Shown here: one piece after another, positions 1-5,630 of the stretch
Layout: every line of letters begins with the position of its first letter
Position numbering within the stretch: position 1 is the stretch's first letter
Assembly (NCBI GenBank): GCA_007132865.1
Contig: SLNU01000188.1
Coordinates: forward strand, 1 to 10,026
Length of the DNA stretch: 10,026 bases
Source of the DNA: Bacteroidales bacterium
GTDB taxonomy: Bacteria > Bacteroidota > Bacteroidia > Bacteroidales > UBA7960
Direction: 5' to 3'
Made by a program: the position numbers and the translations under genes
The notes under the pieces: generated by a model
Database searches by the model: none
Seen by the model: the letters and a program-made list of their open reading frames with translations, nothing else
Told to the model about the DNA's origin: nothing

Positions 1-641
1 AGATGGAAGCCATGCTGCGCGACTGGGTGAACTGGACCTGGCTGGCAGGGGACCATATCGTGGAACAGCATATGCACAACATCGACGTGGTCAACTGGTT
101 CACCGGCAAACACCCCGTCAAGGCAGTTGGATTTGGGGCCCGCCACCGCCGGCGTACAGCAGACCAATACGACTTTTTCAGCGTGGACTTTACGTTTGAG
201 GACGGCATGCACCTGCACAGCATGTGCAGGCAGATTGACGGTTGTGCCAACAACATTTCGGAGCGCATTGTCGGGACCAAAGGGGTATCGAACTGCCAGA
301 ACCGGGTAGAGGACCTCGACGGCAATCCCCTCTGGGAGTACTCCTACCCCCTGAACGAAGCCGGTCAACCCACCTTCCAGGTGGCCGTCAGCCCGTACGA
401 CCAGGAGATCATCAACCTGGTGGCCGCCATACGGAACAACACAGCAATCAACGAGGCGGAAGCCTGTGCGATCTCCACGATGGTGGCCATCATGGGCCGC
501 ATCAGCGCCTATACCGGCCAGGAAGTGACCTGGGAGGAGATGATGAACTCCAGCATGCGACTGGGCCCGGCCGAACTTGCAATGGGACCCGTGAACATAC
601 CAAAAGACGTTCCCGTGCCCGGAACAGGCCCTGCCTTATGA
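1..641 (+). CDS. Gfo/Idh/MocA-family oxidoreductase, C-terminal part (5' end outside window)
   Basis: This is the 3' portion of a gene that begins upstream; the reading frame is already open at base 3. The visible 212 residues match the C-terminal substrate-binding domain of secreted-type Gfo/Idh/MocA oxidoreductases. They include GDHIVEQHMHNIDVVNW (residues 16-32 counted from base 3), the later FSVDFTFEDGMHLHSMCRQ strand region, and a proline-rich end (NIPKDVPVPGTGP) often seen in this subfamily. The N-terminal Rossmann NAD(P)-binding domain, the EKP catalytic motif and any export signal would lie outside the window. The ATG at base 3 is therefore internal and not the start. Known members oxidise or reduce sugar hydroxyls with NAD(P), and some make 3-keto-glycosides. 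The stop overlaps the next start as ATGA (638-641), which suggests translational coupling and a shared pathway. The substrate is not known. Confidence 0.88.
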   Translation, partial: MEAMLRDWVNWTWLAGDHIVEQHMHNIDVVNWFTGKHPVKAVGFGARHRRRTADQYDFFSVDFTFEDGMHLHSMCRQIDGCANNISERIVGTKGVSNCQNRVEDLDGNPLWEYSYPLNEAGQPTFQVAVSPYDQEIINLVAAIRNNTAINEAEACAISTMVAIMGRISAYTGQEVTWEEMMNSSMRLGPAELAMGPVNIPKDVPVPGTGPAL

Positions 642-1540
642 AACGACGATCGTTCCTGAGCCTGTCCGCCATAGGAGGCGCAGCCATGCTGGCCGGGTGC
701 ACCCCCGCCGGGGAGAAACCAGAGCAGGAGAAAAAGACAAACGGGGCCCGGCTGAGGCTGTCCAGCCAGGAAGGCGTGGCCCCAGGGGAAAGCCTCGATG
801 AAAAACTGGATTTTCTTGAGGAGCATGGTTTTGCGGGCATTGAGCCCCATGGGGCCGGACTGCCTGACCGGGTCGAAGCGTTTCAAATGGCCCTGCAAAA
901 CCGAGCCATCGAAGTGAGTGCCGTGGTGGCGGGATTCCGGGGCCACCTGATTGCAAAAGATCCGGCCGTCAGAAAGGAAGCAATGGATTCCATCATGGAA
1001 ATCCTGGAAGCTGCAGGTGCGCTTGGGGCAGCCGGACTAATCGTGGTGCCGGCGTTCAATCGCCAGGAAAGTCTGCCCCACCAGGAAAGCCGCGAGCTGC
1101 TGGTAGAACAGCTGACAGAACTTGGCAACCACGCCAACAGACACAATACGAATGTATTGATCGAACCGCTCAATCGGCGGGAAGCATATTTTCTCAGGCA
1201 ACTGGCCGATGCCGCTGCCATTTGCCGGGATGCCGGCAGTGAAGGTGTGGGTTGCATGGGTGACTTCTGGCATATGACATGGGAAGAAACCAGCGACCTG
1301 GGGGCCTTGATTTCCGCCGGCCCCTACCTGAAGCATATGCACATCGCCAGTCGCCAGCGGCGCCTGATGCCGGGAGAGGACGAGGGGGACAATTACGTGG
1401 ATGGATTGACGGGCTTAAAACACATTGGTTATCAGGGCTATATAAGCCTTGAGTGTGGCAGTGACGGGGACCGCCGGGAGACCATTCCCGCTGCAGCCCG
1501 ACTGATACGACGGCAGTGGGAGGAAGCCGGGATCCTGTAG
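638..1540 (+). CDS. Sugar phosphate isomerase/epimerase-like TIM-barrel lipoprotein
   Basis: This 300-residue protein belongs to the AP-endonuclease-2-like TIM-barrel family (PF01261 type), whose members are metal-dependent sugar isomerases, epimerases or keto-sugar lyases. It starts at the ATG overlapping the previous stop. That start gives a twin-arginine-like signal (KRRSFL, residues 2-7) and a lipobox LAGC with Cys21, so it is probably exported and lipid-anchored. Likely metal ligands by family pattern are Glu176 (LIEPLNR), Asp209 and His212 (GDFWHM), His235 (HMHIAS) and Glu272 (SLECG). The same frame is open back to base 242, but that region is the out-of-frame shadow of the oxidoreductase. 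Pairing with a Gfo/Idh/MocA gene is common and suggests it acts on an oxidised sugar or glycoside, perhaps as an epimerase or a beta-elimination lyase. The exact reaction is inferred only. Confidence 0.87.
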   Translation: MKRRSFLSLSAIGGAAMLAGCTPAGEKPEQEKKTNGARLRLSSQEGVAPGESLDEKLDFLEEHGFAGIEPHGAGLPDRVEAFQMALQNRAIEVSAVVAGFRGHLIAKDPAVRKEAMDSIMEILEAAGALGAAGLIVVPAFNRQESLPHQESRELLVEQLTELGNHANRHNTNVLIEPLNRREAYFLRQLADAAAICRDAGSEGVGCMGDFWHMTWEETSDLGALISAGPYLKHMHIASRQRRLMPGEDEGDNYVDGLTGLKHIGYQGYISLECGSDGDRRETIPAAARLIRRQWEEAGIL

Positions 1541-1563
1541 GTTTTATAGCAGCCGGCTTTTTC
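1524..1563 (+). terminator. Possible weak terminator hairpin at the end of the TIM-barrel gene
   Basis: AAGCCGG (1524-1530) can pair with CCGGCTT (1553-1559). The 3' arm runs into a short T tract (1558-1562), and two more G-U pairs are possible at the base of the stem. The loop is long (22 nt) and contains the TAG stop of the preceding gene. This arrangement could end transcription between the two sugar genes, but the large loop and short stem make it a weak candidate. Confidence 0.25.
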
Positions 1564-1621
1564 GCGGACTCGGCCCCTGTGGGGAATCAATCAGCCTTAT
1601 AATAAATTTAAACCCAGAAAA

Positions 1622-3163
1622 ATGAAAAACAAAGTTTCATTGGCTGCCATTGGCCTGTTACTGATGGCAATGACCCTTTCCTGCCAGCAGGACGGACAGG
1701 ACGGGGAATGGGTGGCCTTGTTCAACGGGAAGGACCTGGATGGCTGGAACATCAAAATTGCGGGATATCCCATGAATGAGAATTTCGGGAACACCTTCCG
1801 CGTGGAAGACGGACTGTTGAAGGTGTCCTATGATGAATACGAAAGCTTTGACAACCGCTTTGGCCACATCTTTTTTTACCAGCCATTTTCCCATTACAAA
1901 CTCCGGGTGGAATACCGGTTCACCGGGGAGCAGGTGCCCGGTGGCGCCGGATGGGCCTACCGCAACAATGGCATCATGTTCCATGCACAGCCGGCAGAAA
2001 CCATGGCCATTGACCAGCATTTCCCAATCTCGGTCGAAGCACAGATGCTGGGAGGGGCCGGCGAAGAAGAGCGGCCTACGGGCAGTGTATGCACCCCAGG
2101 AACCAGTGTGGAAATAGACGGAATCAGGGTCGATGCCCATTGTTTCGGATCGTCTGGTCCGACAATACACGGAGATCAATGGGTTACCATGGAAATAGTG
2201 GTACTGGGCGACTCCGTGGTACACCACATCGTTGAGGGCGATACTGTGCTGACATACGGGAAGCTGCGTTACGACGGGCCCATGCTGTATGAAGTCCCTG
2301 GCTGGGACGCATTGGACGGCAAGCCGCTCACATCGGGGCATATTGCCTTGCAGGCAGAAAGCCATCCGACGGAATTCAGAAAAATTGAGATTATGGACCT
2401 TTCAGATAAATTCCAGGCTTCCGGACCAACGGTCCTGGTTGAGCAGTATTACCATAAGGCGCATTTTATAAGCGGTGGCGACACCCTGCCCTACCGGGTA
2501 ATGTGGCCCAAGAATTTCCGGCCGGAAAATCAATACCCGGTATTGTTGTTCCTGCACGGGGCAGGGGAGCGCGGACGGAACAATTCAGCCCAGCTCACGC
2601 ATGGCGGTGCCTGGCTTGCCTCGGAGGAGGTCCGACAGGAATTCCCCGCGGTGGTAATCTTTCCGCAATGTGCTTCAGACAGCTGGTGGGCAAAAATGGA
2701 GCGGGCCCAGTCGCCGGATGGAACCCCAAGCTTTGCCTTCAACCCGGATGTGGAACCCACCGTTGCGATGCGGCTGCTCACGGGCCTGATGGATGAGGTC
2801 AACGGGCAGCCCTGGGCAGACAAACAAAGGGTCTACCTGGGGGGACTCTCCATGGGTGGCATGGGAACCTTTGAATTGCTGCACCGCAGGCCGGAAATGT
2901 TTGCCGCCGCCTTTCCCATTTGCGGGGGAGGAAACCCGGATGCCACGGAAGGTTTTGCCAAAAACACACCGCTTTGGGTGTTCCATGGGGACAGTGACAA
3001 CATTGTCAGTCCGGACCTGAGCACGGCGATGGTTGAAGCCATCCGGGCACACGGCGCGGAGCCGCGCTATACCCTATACGAAGGAGTCGGTCACAATGCC
3101 TGGGACCATGTGTTCATGGAGGAGGACCTGCTGCCCTGGTTGTTTTCCTTCTCAAAACCATAA
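1622..3163 (+). CDS. Fused DUF1080 (3-keto-disaccharide hydrolase) and alpha/beta-hydrolase lipoprotein
   Basis: This 513-residue protein has two domains. Residues 1-21 form a signal ending in a loose lipobox (MTLSC, Cys21), so export and lipid anchoring are likely. Residues about 28-260 match DUF1080 (PF06439), beginning with the characteristic LFNGKDLDGW (33-42) and ending with HIALQAESHPTEFRKIEI. This fold covers glycan-active proteins including 3-keto-disaccharide hydrolases. Residues about 268-513 form an alpha/beta hydrolase like those annotated as predicted peptidase, esterase or PHB-depolymerase-like. It has an oxyanion-side FLHGAGERG (310-318), nucleophile Ser410 in GLSMGG, probable Asp459 in HGDSDNIV, and His491 in GVGHNAWDH. 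Both domains look intact. The protein could cleave an oxidised glycoside and also remove an ester group from the same substrate. The start ATG is preceded by an A-rich stretch with no Shine-Dalgarno sequence, as is usual in Bacteroidota. Confidence 0.88.
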   Translation: MKNKVSLAAIGLLLMAMTLSCQQDGQDGEWVALFNGKDLDGWNIKIAGYPMNENFGNTFRVEDGLLKVSYDEYESFDNRFGHIFFYQPFSHYKLRVEYRFTGEQVPGGAGWAYRNNGIMFHAQPAETMAIDQHFPISVEAQMLGGAGEEERPTGSVCTPGTSVEIDGIRVDAHCFGSSGPTIHGDQWVTMEIVVLGDSVVHHIVEGDTVLTYGKLRYDGPMLYEVPGWDALDGKPLTSGHIALQAESHPTEFRKIEIMDLSDKFQASGPTVLVEQYYHKAHFISGGDTLPYRVMWPKNFRPENQYPVLLFLHGAGERGRNNSAQLTHGGAWLASEEVRQEFPAVVIFPQCASDSWWAKMERAQSPDGTPSFAFNPDVEPTVAMRLLTGLMDEVNGQPWADKQRVYLGGLSMGGMGTFELLHRRPEMFAAAFPICGGGNPDATEGFAKNTPLWVFHGDSDNIVSPDLSTAMVEAIRAHGAEPRYTLYEGVGHNAWDHVFMEEDLLPWLFSFSKP

Positions 3164-3181
3164 ACGCAACAATCTTCAGAA

Positions 3182-3215
3182 TTTGTGACCGCATGTAAAT
3201 ATTCTTTTATATTTG
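3182..3215 (+). promoter_or_regulatory. Candidate Bacteroidota-type promoter for the metal-efflux operon
   Basis: TTTG at 3182-3185 and TATATTTG at 3208-3215 fit the Bacteroidota -33 (TTTG) and -7 (TAnnTTTG) elements. The -7 element matches at every defined position. The spacer is 22 nt, inside the 17-23 range reported for the phylum. Transcription would start near 3221-3223, leaving about 14 nt of leader before the ATG at 3236. It is the best promoter match I found in the gaps between genes in this window. Confidence 0.6.
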
Positions 3216-3220
3216 CATGT
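3191..3220. promoter_or_regulatory. Imperfect inverted repeat overlapping the promoter, candidate operator
   Basis: Arms GCATGTAAAT (3191-3200) and ATTTGCATGT (3211-3220) are complementary at 8 of 10 positions around a 10-nt AT-rich centre. The right arm covers most of the -7 element, and the left arm lies in the promoter spacer. The heptamer GCATGTA also recurs as a direct repeat at 3191-3197 and 3215-3221. This position is where a repressor or MerR-like activator would act. No regulator gene lies in the window, so the binding protein is unknown. Confidence 0.4.
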
Positions 3221-3235
3221 AGAATACCTGTGGAA

Positions 3236-3661
3236 ATGCCCAAAAAATTTGCTGCCATATCGCTAATCATGTTGGCCAGTGTCCTGATGCTGGCCCATGC
3301 GGTCATTCCCCACCACCACCATGAAAACCATGTCTGTTTTGAGCAGCACAGTTGCAGCAATGACCCGGCCCACAAAGACCATTCAGAAGCTGGCAGGTTC
3401 CCGGAAAACCAGGAAGGTGAATGCTGCATACTTGCAAACCTGCAGTTGTTCAACCATTCTGTCGGACGTGAAGGGCTTGACTGTCCCAGCTGTGAAATGG
3501 GAAGAGAGCAGTTCCGGCCGGATGTTTCCGCCACTTACGACACCCCATGGGCACCCCTTCTGAGGGAGAGACCATTCAGACAGACACCACTTGATACCCC
3601 GGACAGGAGACCTTGCTATGCAGGGTTTGCATCTGCGTTGAGAGCACCCCCCCTTGCCTGA
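3236..3661 (+). CDS. Small exported His/Cys-rich protein, first gene of the efflux operon
   Basis: This is a 141-residue protein of unknown function. Residues 4-22 are a hydrophobic signal or anchor (ending MLAHA). PHHHHENHVC (25-34) follows, then further possible ligands: His38, Cys40, His46, His49, the pair Cys63-Cys64, and CPSC (83-86). The density of His and Cys just after an export signal suggests periplasmic metal binding. Small proteins of this shape sit next to CusBA-type efflux genes in other Bacteroidota; I believe they are annotated as a DUF family (possibly DUF6769) but could not check. The frame is open to a GTG at 3185, but that start would lie in the -33 element. The ATG at 3236 sits just downstream of the promoter and puts the signal peptide at the N-terminus. 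The C-terminal 50 residues are Arg/Pro-rich and show no recognisable motif. Confidence 0.75.
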   Translation: MPKKFAAISLIMLASVLMLAHAVIPHHHHENHVCFEQHSCSNDPAHKDHSEAGRFPENQEGECCILANLQLFNHSVGREGLDCPSCEMGREQFRPDVSATYDTPWAPLLRERPFRQTPLDTPDRRPCYAGFASALRAPPLA

Positions 3662-3666
3662 TTATA

Positions 3667-3712
3667 GCATTCCCAAATGCCGCTGACATGCTGTCAGCCG
3701 GCTTTCCTTATT
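3667..3712 (+). terminator. Strong hairpin between the two small His-rich genes, terminator or attenuator candidate
   Basis: GCTGACA (3682-3688), loop TGC, and TGTCAGC (3692-3698) form a perfect 7-bp stem. If C3699 bulges, GCC (3679-3681) also pairs with GGC (3700-3702), giving a 10-bp stem followed by the T-rich TTTCCTTATT (3703-3712). A smaller hairpin, GCATT/AATGC (3667-3671 and 3676-3680, loop CCCA), sits just upstream and competes for bases 3679-3680. The element could partly end transcription after the first gene, lower expression of the pump genes, or protect an mRNA end. No clear new promoter follows it, so full termination seems unlikely. Confidence 0.5.
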
Positions 3713-3740
3713 CAGGCAAATCAACCTTAAAGATTTTCAG

Positions 3741-4085
3741 ATGAAAAAAATATTCACGGCCACTATGTTGGCCTTCCTGCTCGTTTCGTGCGGGAACAGT
3801 AGCCTGCGCACACAGTCAGACGATCCGACCCATGCACACCAGGATTGTGACGACCATGTCCACCAGGATGGCAGCGCTCATCTGCACCAGGATGGCAGCA
3901 CCCATGTCCACCAGGATTGTGACGACCACGGCCATGTCCACCAGGATGGCAGCACCCATGTCCACCAGGATTGTGACGACCACGGCCATGTGCACCATAC
4001 AAAACCTCCCGGCCAGGAGTCTTTTGTTCTGACAGAGGACGAAAGCATCACCCCTGGCGAATCCACGGGCGAACACGATCATTAG
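3741..4085 (+). CDS. His-rich repeat lipoprotein, probable periplasmic metal binder
   Basis: This 114-residue protein starts with a short signal and lipobox (LLVSC, Cys17), so it should be lipid-anchored. From residue 33 to 84 it consists of six consecutive units that begin with HQD: HQDCDDHV, HQDGSAHL, HQDGSTHV, HQDCDDHGHV, HQDGSTHV, HQDCDDHGHV. The His, Asp and Cys residues would bind several soft or borderline metal ions such as Zn, Cu, Ni or Co. A short acidic tail ends in GEHDH. I recognise no named family. Its place between another His-rich exported protein and an RND adaptor suggests it buffers or delivers metal for the pump. The repetitive composition means homology searches will be noisy. 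ATG 3741 is the only start that yields the signal peptide. Confidence 0.75.
   Translation: MKKIFTATMLAFLLVSCGNSSLRTQSDDPTHAHQDCDDHVHQDGSAHLHQDGSTHVHQDCDDHGHVHQDGSTHVHQDCDDHGHVHHTKPPGQESFVLTEDESITPGESTGEHDH
3837..3992 (+). repeat. In-frame tandem repeats (24- and 30-bp units) with a 54-bp duplication
   Basis: Six units follow each other: 3837-3860, 3861-3884, 3885-3908, 3909-3938, 3939-3962 and 3963-3992. Each opens with CACCAGGAT. The 54-bp block 3885-3938 is repeated at 3939-3992 with a single difference at the last base (GTC against GTG, both valine). The near-identity at third positions points to a recent duplication. All units keep frame, so copy number could change by slippage or recombination without breaking the gene. 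Confidence 0.9.
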
Positions 4086-4112
4086 GAGTCCGAACCCGGT
4101 AAACAACCCATT

Positions 4113-5615
4113 ATGAAAAAACTGATCATCCCTGGGCTGATCGTCGGACTCCTGGTCTTGTCCGCTTGTTCAGCAGAAAACACTGAAAGCCATGACCATG
4201 ACCATGACCAGGTGGTACTGTACTTCACGGGTTATGGAGAATTTCTGGAGGTATTCGCTGAAGCGGACCCCCTTGCCACCGGCATAAATTCCTCCATTCT
4301 GGTCCATGTTACCCACCTGTCTGACTTCAGGCCTCTTATCGAAGGCCGGGTGACTGCCAGCCTGATCACCGGGAACAGGGGGGTGCGGCAGACAGTGGAA
4401 GACCCTGTACGTCCGGGCATATTCCGGATTCTTCTGCAGCCCGAAATTGCCGGAGAATCACGCCTTGTCTTTGATGTGGAATGGGACGGCAACAGAGAGA
4501 CCATTGAGGGGGGCCAGGTCATGGTATACGCAGACCACCACCAGGCCCTCCATGCCGCAGAGGAGTCGGACGAGGAGATTCCCGGGGCAATTGTGTTCAC
4601 CAAAGAGCAAAGCTGGGCAGTCGGGTTTTCGACCGGTCTGGTCACCAGCCAACACTTCGGCCCGGTGATCAAAACGGTTGGGGAGGTTCTGCCCGCCAGG
4701 GGAGACGAAGCCATATTGACGGCCCGGGCCGGGGGCATCATCCACTTTCCGTCCGCCAATCTGTATGAGGGTGTGGCAGTAAGCGCCGGGGAGACATTGA
4801 TGGAGGTCACAGGCGGGGCGATGGCCGAAAACAATGCGTCGGTCCGCTTCCAGGAAGCCAGGAACCGATATGAGAGGAGCCGAATGGATTACGACCGCAT
4901 CAGCGGGCTGGCAGAGGAAAGGCTGGTCAGTGAAAGAGAGTTGCTGATGGCCAGGCAGGAGTACCTTGACGCCAGCACGGCATACGAGAACCTGTCGGAA
5001 ACCTATTCGAGCGTAGGACATGCCCAAAAAAGCCCGGTAAACGGCTATCTTTCCCAATTGCTCGTCGAACAGGGGCAATACGTGGAACAGGGACAGGCCC
5101 TGGCTGTGGTCTCCGGCAACCGCAGCCTTGTAATACGTGCCCAGGTTCAACAGCGATATGCGGAACTACTGGAAGACCTCAGGGATGCAAACCTCGGACT
5201 GGCTGACGGGACCATGCAGCCGCTGGAGGCATTCAATGGAAGTATCATTTCTGTTGCCCGCAATGTCCACCCCGCAACACATATGTTGCCGGTGCATATC
5301 CATGTGCAGGGAGGCAGGGGGCTTGTGCCCGGCGGACTTACAGACGTATACCTGAAAACAAGCGCTGACCTCCCGGTGCTGGTCGTTCCAAACACCGCCC
5401 TTATAGAGGAGCAGGGCAACTACTTTGTGTTCGTACAGAACCATCCGGAGCGGTTTGTCAAGCGGGAGGTACGGACCGGCCAGACGGACGGGATTCAAAC
5501 CGTAATAATGGGGGGCCTTGCAGAAGGGGAGCGCATTGTCACCCGGGGAGCGGTCATGGTGAAAATGGCGGCATCTGCCGGAGACCTGGACCCGCATTCC
5601 GGACACGTTCATTAA
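4113..5615 (+). CDS. RND efflux periplasmic adaptor (membrane-fusion lipoprotein, CusB-like)
   Basis: This 500-residue protein is the adaptor linking an inner-membrane RND pump to an outer-membrane channel. A lipobox LSAC (Cys19) follows the signal, then HDHDHD (27-32). Residues about 33-150 form a beta-rich N-terminal domain not present in minimal adaptors. Next come the first half of the barrel-sandwich (about 201-235), an alpha-helical hairpin (about 240-305, heptad-like and rich in charged residues and Leu), the second half (about 306-335, SPVNGYLSQLLVEQGQYV), a beta-barrel, and a membrane-proximal domain with VVPNTALIEEQGNYFVFV near 425-442. The C-terminus ends HSGHVH. It lies 27 bp after the His-rich lipoprotein gene and 15 bp before the pump, so all are probably co-transcribed. 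The His motifs and the type of pump favour metal over drug export. The metal cannot be named. Confidence 0.92.
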   Translation: MKKLIIPGLIVGLLVLSACSAENTESHDHDHDQVVLYFTGYGEFLEVFAEADPLATGINSSILVHVTHLSDFRPLIEGRVTASLITGNRGVRQTVEDPVRPGIFRILLQPEIAGESRLVFDVEWDGNRETIEGGQVMVYADHHQALHAAEESDEEIPGAIVFTKEQSWAVGFSTGLVTSQHFGPVIKTVGEVLPARGDEAILTARAGGIIHFPSANLYEGVAVSAGETLMEVTGGAMAENNASVRFQEARNRYERSRMDYDRISGLAEERLVSERELLMARQEYLDASTAYENLSETYSSVGHAQKSPVNGYLSQLLVEQGQYVEQGQALAVVSGNRSLVIRAQVQQRYAELLEDLRDANLGLADGTMQPLEAFNGSIISVARNVHPATHMLPVHIHVQGGRGLVPGGLTDVYLKTSADLPVLVVPNTALIEEQGNYFVFVQNHPERFVKREVRTGQTDGIQTVIMGGLAEGERIVTRGAVMVKMAASAGDLDPHSGHVH

Positions 5616-5630
5616 AAGCAGGAAGTCATT

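Noticed and set aside
242..637. Upstream extension of the TIM-barrel gene's frame to an ATG at 242
   Set aside because: It runs out of frame through the well-supported oxidoreductase gene, has a shadow-like composition, and would bury the Tat-like lipoprotein signal in the middle of the protein.
1574..1584. CCCCTGTGGGG hairpin as a terminator
   Set aside because: The stem is only 4 bp and no T tract follows.
1603..1610. TAAATTTA as a -7 promoter element for the DUF1080 gene
   Set aside because: The last defined base does not match and no TTTG or TTG lies at the right distance upstream, so support is too weak.
3185..3235. GTG start giving a 17-residue longer first operon protein
   Set aside because: It would place the start inside the -33 element and put a non-signal-like extension before the signal peptide. 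The ATG at 3236 fits better.
3885..3992. Tandem repeats as a CRISPR-like array
   Set aside because: The repeats are directly adjacent and in frame in a coding gene, with no unique spacers.
3763..4106. Several open frames on the - strand and in other frames over the repeat region
   Set aside because: They are by-products of the in-frame tandem repeats, which keep all frames free of stops. Their translations are low-complexity and lack a start context.
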